Below, piece by piece: positions 23,857 through 35,061 of a stretch of DNA of 64,000 nucleotides. Both the position numbers and the translations under genes were made by a program. The stretch covers positions 496,001 through 560,000 of the forward strand of contig JAECYW010000021.1 in assembly GCA_023014335.1 (NCBI GenBank), written 5' to 3'. How positions within the stretch are numbered: position 1 is the stretch's first letter; each line of letters begins with the position of its first letter. The notes beneath the pieces were generated by a model. The model saw nothing but the letters and a program-made list of their open reading frames with translations. It did not search any database and had not been told where the DNA came from. This DNA is from Galerina marginata. Taxonomy: Eukaryota; Basidiomycota; Agaricomycetes; Agaricales; Galerinaceae.

Positions 23857-24442
23857 TGTTGGCCCAAGACAACACATCAACTCATGACCCAGAACGTTTT
23901 ATGACCTCGTCCACTATAATCTGGAACCTCCTATGCAACCTCATAATTGTGTATGTATGTATGCCAATCTTACTGCCTGCTTCAGTTGTATTCGCCAGAA
24001 CTACATGCATCAGTGTCAACATCTCAGAGCCTCTAGTTCTTGTGCAGGAAAAACTGAATGATAAGATGATATATCCCTTGGGTCCACAGTTTGATTCCCA
24101 AAACAATGGGATAGGAACATCCAGCTCCGCTTTGTGCCTTCAACATACTTATCAAGCAAAATGCCCCAGGAACACAGTAACTTGAGCATGGACCGACCAA
24201 AGAAGGTTCACATCCAGTGACACCAGTTCCCTTTGGATGCACCTAACCCATACTCTCCTGACATCAACACATCACTAGCACTTGACAATGTCAAGCCGCA
24301 GCCACCAGAACCTCCTGCATGACCCACACCATTGTGTGTTTGCCAATAGTATACCCATCTTCATTAAATAACATCAATGCTATGAAATGTGCCATAAACG
24401 AACATCTTCACACAAGTTAGGAATAAATAAGAAGTACCATGC
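23857..24442. other. convergent intergenic region with an imperfect internal duplication
   Basis: 586 bp between the F-box gene and creC stops. Two stretches resemble each other: about 23925-23975 and about 24308-24360 both read GAACCTCCT, then a variable part, then ATTGTGTRT and GCCAAT. No coding potential is supported. It may be an old duplication or decayed repeat. Confidence 0.35.
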
Positions 24443-26778
24443 CTAAGGCATAAGAGAACCAGCTCGATTGGGTATGAGGTCCTGAGCGTCCACTGGTGGT
24501 GCTCGGTTGTTTTTGGGTATTCTGGGTCGCAGTGCGAGTGGTCGTACCCAAAGCCTAATCTGACCACCCTTCGTCGCGGTCAGTATGCTGCGAGGAAGAA
24601 ATTGGATGACAGTCAATAAATCACAGTCCAGTTGCTTAATCTAGAGCCGTGGATGAAATTTTAGGGATATTATTCAGCTGACGAATCGACCCACCAGAAC
24701 AGGCTGGACGAATGCAATTTCGTTACGCGAAGGTGCTGGGTGGTAACGAGAAGATGGCGGGTCGTCGAGGCCAGGCGTATTTGTCGAGGGTAGATACTGC
24801 GCTGAGCGGTCTCGCCTAAAAGCCAAAGAAAGGCTGGATGACATTGACATGCGCTGGTGGTACGTAGCCTGATTTGATCATGGAGCACTGTGGGATGAAA
24901 CAAGGCAGGCAAACTGCTTACCTGCAACTTTGGACGATGGAGAGCGCCGCTAGAGAAATCCCACTGATGGGCCATGAATGTAAAGTTTAGGCAAAGTAAG
25001 AAAACAGATTACGAGTATCAGCTTGTTGTCTTCAGCAACACTACCAAATCGATATGTTCTCCCGTCGCACCGAAGCTCATCGAAAGCGACGGCTGAAACG
25101 AAGGAGGAATGGCCTTGACATCGCGCTATTACTCGTTGTTCCCAGGGCGAAAAAATCGTCAAGAGGTCATCCTGGCCGCCAGTCTTGACGAAAGCGAAAA
25201 TGGAAATAAAATAAGCACTCCTTTAGCGAACATGCATATGAGCATACCAGGATAAATCGACCATCTGGTGACCACGCCACGGATGTCAGGGCACCGAAAT
25301 ACGATGCGTAACAATCAACAAGTCTGTTAAACATTGGTGAGATACAAAGCCTCTTGACCGATAAAATTCTACACACTGCTCTGCCAAGGCATCAATGACT
25401 CTTAGACACCCATCTTCTGAAATTGCAGCAACATATTTCACGTCAGGCGAGAAGACGAAATCTATTCGAGGCGTATATCTCTGAGAAAGAAGACTTTGCT
25501 CGATGTCCAATAACTCACCAACAACACCGTGTTTCGAGAGACGCCAATGACTCACGGGGTTTTTAGCCGCCTTTTCTTTGTCCGGCTTGCCTGACGCATT
25601 GAGTGCACCTGCAGCAGATGTCACCGGGTGCCATGGTGGCATTGTTACGAAAATGGCGTCCAGAGGGTCCCATTCTTGTGATGTCCCATCATCCCCCGGG
25701 GACAAATAATTGTTAGCATCGACTTGTGATGAATTTGGGTCCTGTGGAGTAAATGTTCCGTCCTCCCTCTCTATATCGTAGACTATAATAGTGCCGTCCG
25801 CGTGTGAAACCAAAAAGAGCGTCGTCGATGAAGGAACCCATCGCACAGCGGTACAAGCCGATCCTGAAATTGAACCCTTGGTCAACCATTAGCTCTTCAA
25901 AAACGATGTAAAAATTGAGGTTGCCTTGCCTGCTTGTTTAGCCGACCATATCGAGAATTAACTGGGTCTAAATGCAACAAGGTTAGACATCAACTTGTTA
26001 AGGTGTGATTCGAGGGAGTATGTACCTAGCCATATTAGATCTCCTGTATTGAACCCAACAATTACATCTAGCCGCTCCGGAGCAGCAGTCGACACATTTA
26101 CATCATGGCAAGTTGGGTGGGCAGAGAACGTTATCCTGGATAGAGGTTCCTTAAATAAAGAATACAATCTTAAGAACGAAGCATCCAATGAAGGACAGTT
26201 GTACATACCTTCGCTTTTGATCCAGCCTCGAACCAGACAAAACTTTTAGCCATGTTGTAGAAGAGAAAGGTCACGTCTCCTTGCTTTGATTGAAGAGTTC
26301 TTGTCATTCCTTCAGCCGTCTGCAGCCGGGTAATAAATGTAGACGAAGTTGTCCGAATGTTATGCTTCGGTCTGGCCGCGGCCTTCTTCTTTCCAGCAGG
26401 AGGAAGATGAGAAAATAGCGTATGGTGTTCGTGGGGTTGTGTTGTGTTCCCCGTTGTGTGTTCTTGGGAAGATGGTGGAGGTGGATCGCTCTCATCCGGA
26501 GTGTCGCTACTAGATAGACTGACACCATCGTCGCGATCTCTGCTGGCTTTCTCTGTCTTGTCCTTCTTCGGCTCAGACTTTGAACCTCCCAGGAGCTGGG
26601 CGAACCCAGGAGAAATGCCCTGCTTGGTAGCAGGAAACCGCACGACGACATTTGTGACTTTGGATGGGTAAATTGCCGTGCCCACACTCATGGCCAGATT
26701 TTGTGCATGGTTGGGCTTATGCTCGTCGGTGACTGAGTAGACGCCCTCTGGCGCTACGAATGTAGAGTCGTTCTCCAT
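24443..26778 (-). CDS. creC: WD40 deubiquitinase-cofactor, CreC/WDR20 homologue
   Basis: Starts at ATG 26776-26778 ([20 protein letters not shown]); the longer open frame to 26847 begins with GTG and is not used. The N-terminal part has a Ser/Pro/Asp-rich insert before [20 protein letters not shown], then WD blades with [91 protein letters not shown] and [11 protein letters not shown]. The C-terminal exons give [18 protein letters not shown] and a last blade [16 protein letters not shown], ending SLMP with TAG 24443-24445. In Aspergillus CreC stabilises the deubiquitinase CreB in carbon catabolite repression; WDR20 activates USP12/46 in animals. It is head-to-head with the BCKDH subunit (148 bp). 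Confidence 0.88.
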
Positions 26779-26926
26779 AGCAAGTACTGGGACCCTGGCG
26801 TGTGATGGAAGTTCCGTACGATCAATATCCCAAATTAGAAGGAGCACCTTTCCGTTACATGATCATGAAGGATCGGCCCAGGTCAACGGTGGTGGTGCCG
26901 GATCTTAGCCTTTCTTCCTTGCTTTC

Positions 26927-28564
26927 ATGAACCTCCTCAAATCCCCTTCTGCGTTCATCAAACTCCCTAAAAATTTCATTTCTCTCTCTTCTAGACATGC
27001 CAGATGCAACTCAACAGTAACTTCTCCACCTCCTGCGGATGGTCATTTGCCCTCGGTCGCAAACTCTGAAATACTCAGAACAAAACGCGAAACTGGTCTG
27101 CGTACCCCTGGAATTATTTGGGCAGATGAAGATGCTACGGCTCCTTCACGTATCATTGTCGGCGGTCGCGAAACGCGTAAAATGAACACTTACCAAGCTA
27201 TTCGAGATGCGATGAGCATCGCACTGGCGAAGGACGAGCATGCTGTGGTATTTGGAGAAGACGTTGCCTTCGGTGGTGTCTTCAGATGCACTATGGTTCG
27301 TTTTACTACCAAACCGTTTCCGTCACTCTGTAATGACGATGTATGGCTAGGGTCTCGCTGAAGAATTTGGTATACACTACAGCTTTGCGTGGCCCAGAAC
27401 GTACATTAATATGTCCAACAGGGAAGGAACGCGTTTTCAACACGCCACTAACAGAACAAGGCATCGCAGGATTTGGGATTGGTCTCGCTCTAATGGGTCA
27501 CACCGCCATAGCAGAAATCCAGTTCGCAGACTACATATACCCGGCCTTCGATCAGGTTCGTCCACATTATCTACGATTTGGACGAAAAATCAAATTTGCC
27601 CCAGATTGTGAACGAGGCTGCTAAGATCAGATACCGCTCTGGAGGGAGTTATAATGCTGGAGGGCTCACAATTAGAACACCGACCATGTCTGTTGTGAGT
27701 AGTCCGTTCCTTTTTGTGATGATGTAAATCCTGAAGTATTTGTACCACAGGGACACGGTGGACTATACCACTCGCAATCTCCGGAGGGATTTTTTATGGC
27801 GGCCTCCGGTTTGAAGGTACTGGAAGCAATATCTTCTGTTTGTTCTTTTTATAAAAAAACTCGTTTATAGATTGTGATACCACGTTCGCCCATCCAGGCA
27901 AAGGGCCTATTATTAGGGTCTATACGAGATCCGAATCCAGTGATTTTTATGGAACCTAAGATTTTGTACCGGTCTGCAGGTTTGTGCATTCATACCTTGC
28001 CGTCATTCCCTGCCCCTGACATTACCACCACATAGTTGAACAAGTTCCAGTAGATGACTTCGAGCTTCCACTGGGTGAAGCAGAAATCCTCGTTCCAGGG
28101 TCTGATCTTACCCTTCTTACGTGGGGAACACCGGTGTATCATTGTGAAACTGCCCTACACTTACTGGCCGCTCCTCCCCCAGAACTAGAATCAATCATTC
28201 CAGCATCGCTGCGTTCTGCCAAGATTGAACTTATAGACCTTCGAACCATCTTGCCGTGGGACATTGAAACGATAGCGGAGAGCGTCAGCAGGACTGGCCG
28301 TCTGGTTATCGTCCACGAAGCTGGCATGACAGCAGGTGCCGGTGCAGAGATAAGCGCAGAGATCCAGAAGAGGTGCTTCCTGAAGCTGAACGCACCAGTT
28401 AGACGGGTTACAGGATGGGAGTAAGTGGTCTTTCTGCAGCACATTTTTGTCTGTCATTTACATTTGCCTTGAACAGCATCCCCGTGGCATTGCAATTCGA
28501 GAAATTCCATATACCGGATGCTATCCGGGTTCTCGATGCCGTCATGGAGACATTAACGTACTAG
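26927..28564 (+). CDS. BCKDHB: Branched-chain 2-oxoacid dehydrogenase E1 subunit beta, mitochondrial
   Basis: Starts at ATG 26927 with a Ser/Arg/Lys-rich presequence ([20 protein letters not shown]) fitting mitochondrial import. Mature blocks: [112 protein letters not shown] and [17 protein letters not shown], then [18 protein letters not shown] with the end TLTY and TAG 28562-28564. The GGVFRCT and IEFIDLRT-type blocks separate it from pyruvate dehydrogenase E1-beta. With E1-alpha and thiamine diphosphate it decarboxylates the 2-oxoacids of Leu, Ile and Val. Six or more introns are present, all about 50-60 nt. It is convergent with the unidentified membrane protein, 108 bp away. Confidence 0.95.
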
Positions 28565-28672
28565 CGGACGTACATGTATACCTCGGAATGTGGCAAATAT
28601 TGAACTGTATTTACAAATATAATACGTTGAATGGACAAGTACGATGATGTCGTCGCTTTAACCGACACGCGG

Positions 28673-30164
28673 CTAGTTTTTACTTTTGAGAGTGATGCGC
28701 CAACGGTTTAATAACCCGCATTGCAATAAACCCGCCTCCCATACTAACATCAGCCTATCTTCGCGCCATCCAATCATGCCTACGTCTCGAATGTATTCCT
28801 GGCGAACCCTCTTGTTGTCAACAAGTTCTTTTTCCATCGATTGCAAAGAAATCGCATGCTGGTAAGATATATTAACAACGTTGTCGATTATAGACGTTCC
28901 AGCCGGGAACAGAGATAGGATGTCTGGCAATTTGGCTAAAAGTGGGGCAGATGTTCGATTTTTCCTGCTGCCATGCTTTTCCCCGCAAAGGTATGGGACG
29001 AACGGAATAGCGCACAGCATAAAATGGTGCGTTAGAAAGCCAGTCGGCGTTGCCAGACAGGAGAACTCCACGATTATCGAAGATGTCGACTGGGTAAGAA
29101 GTTGTATGCGTGATATCTCCGCACTGAGGTCAAGGTATCGAACAAGATCAAGATCGTAAATTCGAGGACTGTGTTCTGCTATGAAAGTATGCGAATTGCA
29201 AGTAGATTCTCTTTCTTGAAAGTTGCGAGCGCCGCATGACGTTTCATTAAGCACGGTTATTGATTGTTATTTATCAGAAGTGGCTTACGATTTGCCCGAG
29301 TACATGCCTGCATCACCTATTGTAAGTTTTCGCGTGAGTACACAACATGCATGGCTCACACGTTTGACGGGAAGATGTTGCTGGGCAATCCAAATTGCAG
29401 TTTTGACCCACCAATTTGCACCAGTGTAAACTTTGATGGACCAGCCATAAATTAGCAGTTGTCCTCGAAAAAGGTATTTGGCGTCACTGGAGTCTCTGAG
29501 TTCAATCCTTCCGAGGAGTATTTGTTCCATGAGGTCCATGAGGTCAATCTCTATGCATGTTGAGCTTGCGAGCCGAACAGACTTGAAGCAAGAAAAGAAC
29601 GACAACGGCCACGCGACGGAGGTAGGCGTGAAGACAGTAGAAAGGACTAGGAGAGCATGGGAATCAAAAGCGATGTTCCTTTGACAAGATCTCTTCCTAA
29701 GTTTCAGAGAGCCTTTTGTTGTCACGAAAATCCATGCCAAAACTAGAAGAGATACGGAGATGGCCAATAGTACTGTTGGCTCGCCCTTCACTGGTAGTTT
29801 ATGCCATGTTTTGGAAAGTTCATAGGCAATGGTCGACCAAGTAGTTGCCGAAAGCTGAACCCTTTGTACTTTGCGAGCCAAAACTTGAAGTTGCTGGGAA
29901 GGGTCCATGAATCTTTGCCAGCTTGTTTGCAAACTCCGAGCAGACATCAAGATGATGTATGCGGAATACTCTCAAGTAGCAGGTCAGCACGGCTTGCAGG
30001 TTGTATCCGATCCCTTGCGTTGCTCGAATTACGCTTTGAACCGGGTCGTAGAAGCGTGAAGCAAGTGTTAAGAACGAAGTAGTCAACAAACCGCAGGTGC
30101 GTTTTCGGCTTCCGGCCCGATGAATCCAATGCTCGCGCCGACGACGCGTTATTGCTATTAGCAT
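28673..30164 (-). CDS. unidentified predicted membrane protein
   Basis: Coding potential runs over about 1.5 kb on minus in several frames that must be joined by introns. One likely start is ATG 30162-30164 (MDANSNNASSARALDSSGRK); a second ATG in another frame lies at 30158-30160. Good segments include ASRFYDPVQSVIRATQGIGY, a transmembrane helix within PTVLLAISVSLLVLAWIFVT, SPRIYDLDLVRYLDLSAEIS, and the C-terminal exon LPDILSLFPAGTSIIDNVVN ... VGMIGWREDRLMLVWEAGLL, ending LKSKN with the stop at 28673. I do not recognise a family, and the joints between 30000 and 29250 are unresolved. Its start codon is only 79 bp from that of the RNA-dependent RNA polymerase, so the two are likely co-expressed from one bidirectional promoter. 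Confidence 0.55.
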
Positions 30165-30243
30165 CCATGATCTGAATTCGTGATAACATCTCGATTCTCG
30201 CCGATAACCCACATCTTCTTCCCGTTTCTTTTCTTCAGTCAGG
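30165..30243. promoter_or_regulatory. very short bidirectional promoter interval (unknown membrane protein / RdRP)
   Basis: 79 bp separate the two divergent ATGs. No TATA box is visible. Both 5' UTRs must fit here or the transcripts overlap. Confidence 0.5.
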
Positions 30244-33200
30244 ATGGATGTGCAGATCAAGTACATTCCATACGACGCCAGCCAGTGGGACGTGACACGT
30301 GCAATCGCAGTCATCCTTCATTCTGACGACTTCGCTCCCGTTGTCGAAGGGAGGCTCATCAACTTTGCTGTCAGGCTCGAATATATTGACAAATCCAGTA
30401 TACGCAACAATGGCAAAGGTCTTTTGACGCTACCTACTGAGCCAACGGGGGTCAAATTCCTTGCATATGTTTCCGACCCTAACTCGGACGGTGTCAGGAT
30501 CAACGGGAAGAAGCTGAAATTCATCAGACAGACCCGCCCTCCTCCCCAGGGATTGGTACTTACCCTGAGGAAAACGCCATACCTGAATCCGGACTTCCAA
30601 GAAGAACGACAAGCCAAAGTTCGCATTTTTGACGAGACGGTATTGCGCGTTGACACGGTCCAATTTGGCATATTCTACCAGCCGAGCTACCCACAAGGAG
30701 GGAAAGGCCAAATTCCTCCTCGCGCATTCTCCGTTGAGTGGGAACGCGACTATATCAACTCCTATGGCTGCTTGAAGTTTGAGTATGACCATAAGCTAAT
30801 CCGCCTCACGGTGAACCCCATTTGTCCTTTTTATCAGATAAAGAACTCATACTCTTGCAACAGCTTGGAAACGAATTGACGGAATCAGACGGCTGTAGTA
30901 TTGCTATAAATTTTGCGAGTATTCAAAAAATAGGCGTGGGCTATGATGGAAAACCATGTAAGTATATCCAGTGCTTCGCGGCACTAAAGTCACCAATTCA
31001 CCGTCAACCCCCGACCACAGATATCTGCTTTGATACCCTCACTCCGCCTGTCATGGAAAGCATTCAATTTCATCGTTCGCTGACTGGTCGGTCTGACATC
31101 GATAATCGGAAGTATAAGCAACGAATAGGTGCAATCCATGAGGGCCATGCAACAGTGGCAGCTTATACCCCACATCTCCGCCTACTTCTTTACAACCATC
31201 CTGAAACTGACATCACCAAAGTCTTTAGTGAAGCATGTTATGCCGCTGGCCTTTCAGAAAGCATGATAATCAAACTCACTGGTCCTGTGCAAATCGAAGC
31301 CATCAAGAATGGGTTTTTCAAACCAAAACGTATTTATTTGCTCCACAAGACACTTGCTACGTTTGAGTGGCCAATAGCTTTCCAGCTGGAGTCACTCCTG
31401 CACAACGGCCTTCTACACACAGGTGACCTAGATGAATTAATTCCGCGAATACGCGATTTGTTAGAAAAGCATGCGCACAAGGGTGCTTTATACGTCGGTG
31501 ACCTATTGCGTCGTTATAACGAAGCCTTGCAGGTACGGCCGGCTCAGGAAAGCCCATCTAGCTGCTTCCAACGTGTCCTACGGAAATTCGAATATGCGCC
31601 TAATCGTGAAGCATTCCGTTGCTACCATATCACCTTTACACCAACGCGAATGATCTTGGAGGGTCCTTATCCTTCACAATCAAACCGTGTTATTCGACAA
31701 TACCAGGGCTTCGAAGATCATTTCCTTCGGGTTGACTTCCGGGATGAAGATCGTCTGCAATATCGCTGGGATCGGGAAGTGGACGGAACCTCTTTTCTCA
31801 AGGAGCGTGTTGGGAACACGCTCAAGCTCGGGTTTGAACTTGCCGGGCGTAAGTTTGAATTTCTGGCGTACTCGAGCTCTGCTTTGCGAGACCACGCCGT
31901 TTGGTTCATGAACCCCTTTAATCACCCCGAGAAAGGTCGCGTAGATGCAGTTTCAATACGCACTTCTCTTGGAGACTTTGCGGGAACAGACCTTCTGAAA
32001 CAGCCGTCTAAATATGCTGCACGCTTGGCACAAGCATTTACCGCCACTGACCCCTCTGTAGATATTCGAAAAGACCAATGGGAAGAGATACCTGATCTTG
32101 GGGAGGAGCCTTACCAATTCACTGATGGGGTTGGCACAATATCCAGGGCACTGGGTGATAGGATCTGGGCAAAGTTGTACGAAAAGAAACGCAGTCCAGT
32201 TGCCATGAAGCCTTCTGCAGTAAGCCGTTTTCCTCTCCTGCTATATCCGTGTTAGTTCATTATTCCACAGTATCAAATCAGATTTTTAGGTTATAAAGGC
32301 GTCGTAGCTATTGACGAGCAACTCGACAAGAATGCGAATGGGATTGACATGCGATTGAGACCCTCCATGAGGAAATTCGAGGTAAAAGACGACGAGGTTG
32401 CACCAATTGAAATCGCCCAAGCCTTCGAATCTCCTAACACTTGCTATCTGAACCGGTTTGTCGGTGTTGGGTCCTTGCAGTGCGAAAGTTATTGATTATT
32501 ATGACTATTTTAGCCCTTTAGTTATGGTTCTAGAAGACATAGGCGTGCGAAAGGATGCATTTCAAGAACTACAAGATAATGCTGTTGCGGAGGCGAAGAC
32601 GATCGACGACTCCTTAACCCAATTTTGTGATGTTCTTGCCTCCCATAACCTTGGATCTTCATATCGACTACGCGACACTCTGACCCGTCTGCGAGATGGA
32701 TACAAAATGGACCTAACTTCTGACGGGAAAACTACCGCACTGGATAATCCATTCCTACGCCAAGTGCGTCAAGTTGCAATGACGGACATCCTCCGGGATA
32801 TCAAGCACAGTGCAAGGATTCCGGTCCAAGGTAGCTACCTGTTAGTTGGGATAGCGGACGAAGGGCCTGCGTATGAAGCAGCTGGGTACAAAAACGTCTA
32901 CAGCCTCGAAGAAGGCCAGATTTACGGTAAGTTTCCCTGTTTGCAATTGAGAATCTCTCCGACATTCACTATTCTCAGCATGCATACACGAACGAGGAAA
33001 ACCAGAACCCAAATGGATAGAAGGAAATGTCAGCATATCGAGAAGTCCCGTTGCACACCCGGGTGATGGTACAGTTCGGTTTTGTCATATTTTCGTGTTT
33101 GCTGAAGGCGGTCACTAGTTCAACGTGTTCGCGCCATAGGAAAACCACCTGAAGGAATGCTTTGCCTTTTTAGTCACTTGAAAAATGTTGTCGTTATGCC

Positions 33201-34542
33201 ATCCAAAGGTATTAGCTCTATGCAGACGTATGAATGCATTCTAAATGTTTACTAACGGTCGCTCATAGGATCTCGGTCACTAGCATCATGCCTGGGTGGC
33301 GGTGACGTTGACGGGTGTGTTTGAATCAACACTCTGTAGGGCTCCATCTAAAGGCCCGTTTCAGAGACTTGTTTTCAGTCATCTGCTACGACCCTATCTT
33401 GCCTCGAACAATAGAGGAAGCTGCATCATACAAACCACTTCCGACATTTAAAATAGAAAGAGACAGCACGGTTGACGATATTTGCGAATTTATAGTGGAG
33501 TATATCAATTCGGATGTTCTGGTAGGTTAAGGGCGCTTTACAATTTTTGGGCCTCTTTATAACTGCTTGGTAGGGTCTTTTATCAGATAGACTCCTTGTC
33601 ATTGCAGGTATTTGAAGAGCTTCTAAATATCTCCGACGAAGATCTAAACCTTGACTTCTCTGTAGATCAATCAAGCGTATGTGATCCTTACTATCCTTTT
33701 TTGCAGAGATATTCATTCTCATGCTCGAAATGCAGGAAGGTATCAGAGACGAAAAATGTCGTCTACTGGCAGAACTTTGCTCTCACGTTCGTTTAATGTT
33801 CAACTTTATGTAGCAAACGGCTCACACCATTGTGCTACAGGCAGTTGACTATCCAAAGCAAGGAACTCCGCCGGACCTAGAAACAAACCAGCTGCCAAGG
33901 ACGCTCATCCGGTGTAAACCTGACTGGCATGCGGCAGAAGTGGTGTCTCCTCGACAAACAGACTATTATGAATCAAGCAGAGCTCTGGGATTTCTCTTTC
34001 GTTCTATCAAACTAGACGAACCTCATAAGATTGAGCCCGAAGAACGGCCTTTGAATGCACTTTCGGACCCGATCTCTATAGCCCTTTTAGAACCCGTACA
34101 GCAGTACCTTGGGGACTCGGCCTTTGTCGATGATCGTCCTTCCACGGAACTCTCAAGGCTTTTCAGGCGTTACACAGATGAATTAAGATATATCTGTGCT
34201 ACCCATACTTTGTCAAATACACCCGGAGTTAGGTTATTAGAAGCCGAAGTCGTTGTAGGCACCATTCTCGCAAAATGCTCCCAAAAACGCTGGAGGAAGG
34301 ATCGCATTTATCGCATGCGTTTGCACGGGGATTCTCTCATAAGAGATGTTCAAAGGAGCCTCCTGGACAATATCGACAAAGCATCCTATTCTGAACTTGT
34401 CCGAGGTCTCGAACTTGCCTGGGCGGCCTGGGACCTCAGCCTTCGTCGTGGAAATGAATTCGGGGCACATAGTTTTGGCTTAGTCGCTTTGGGCGTGATT
34501 TTCGATTGCTTAGACAACCTGGGAAACCCTGGAAGGTATTAG
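30244..34542 (+). CDS. RDR: RNA-dependent RNA polymerase (QDE-1/RdR type, RNA silencing)
   Basis: Starts MDVQIKYIPYDASQWDVTRA at 30244 and ends CLDNLGNPGRY with stop 34540-34542. Introns can be placed at 30814-30867, about 30958-31018 and several later sites while keeping one frame. The RdRP domain has the conserved stretch YQFTDGVGTISRALGDRIW, VAMKPSA-YQIRFLGYKGVV, NRPLVMVLEDIGV, VQGSYLLVGIADEGPAYEA, VSISRSPVAHPGD and the catalytic loop CLGGGDVDGDLFSV, where the DVDGD aspartates bind metal. That motif is split by an intron (33315-33364) between DG and D, and splicing restores it. Such enzymes make dsRNA for Dicer in quelling and related small-RNA pathways. The motif has Val where many relatives have Leu or Tyr. 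No disabling lesion was seen. Confidence 0.93.
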
Positions 34543-35061
34543 GATGAAAGTCTGGGATTTAATAGCTGGTCCAACCCTCTTTAGAGTCAGGCGATATCTT
34601 GGGCTGGGTTAGGTCTGTAATGTGAGTTTGTTAGGCCTACGTAACCTTTGAATTTATAACTGAAACTGACGTATCAGCTCCGTCCCGTCTATGCTGCCTA
34701 CAGTTGGATTATGTTTTATTTTTTCGCGACAGAAGTAGTATTGAGAAGGGTTGTTTGCTACAAGTTTGCTAGTCCCAAGCTCAGTAGTCACCCAGAACGC
34801 GAGTTCATAAGTTGCAATGAGGTAACTTTGGGTGAGGGCTAAGCGAAAAATCGTCATTGTATCTCCGTGAGACTGCGACCATTTGCTTTCAGCTTGAGTA
34901 ACTCCAATCAGTTTTCTTTTGCGTTTCTGTAGGTTTCTGTAACCAATGTAATAATAATCTATTTAGCGTACTTAGTTACCTTTAGTTACCCCCTGACATT
35001 GAGCGCGCTACGTCACACCACGTGATCTTTTGTCACGAAAGTTCAGGTCGCGGCAGCGCCG
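34543..35061. other. intergenic region upstream of POT1
   Basis: 519 bp between the RdRP stop and the POT1 start, on the same strand. It holds the RdRP 3' end and the POT1 promoter. A short direct repeat, TTAGTTACC, occurs near 34972 and 34982. No gene is supported. Confidence 0.5.

Noticed and set aside
26779..26847. creC start further upstream
   Set aside because: The frame begins with GTG there and the family N-terminus ([11 protein letters not shown]) follows the ATG at 26778 directly.
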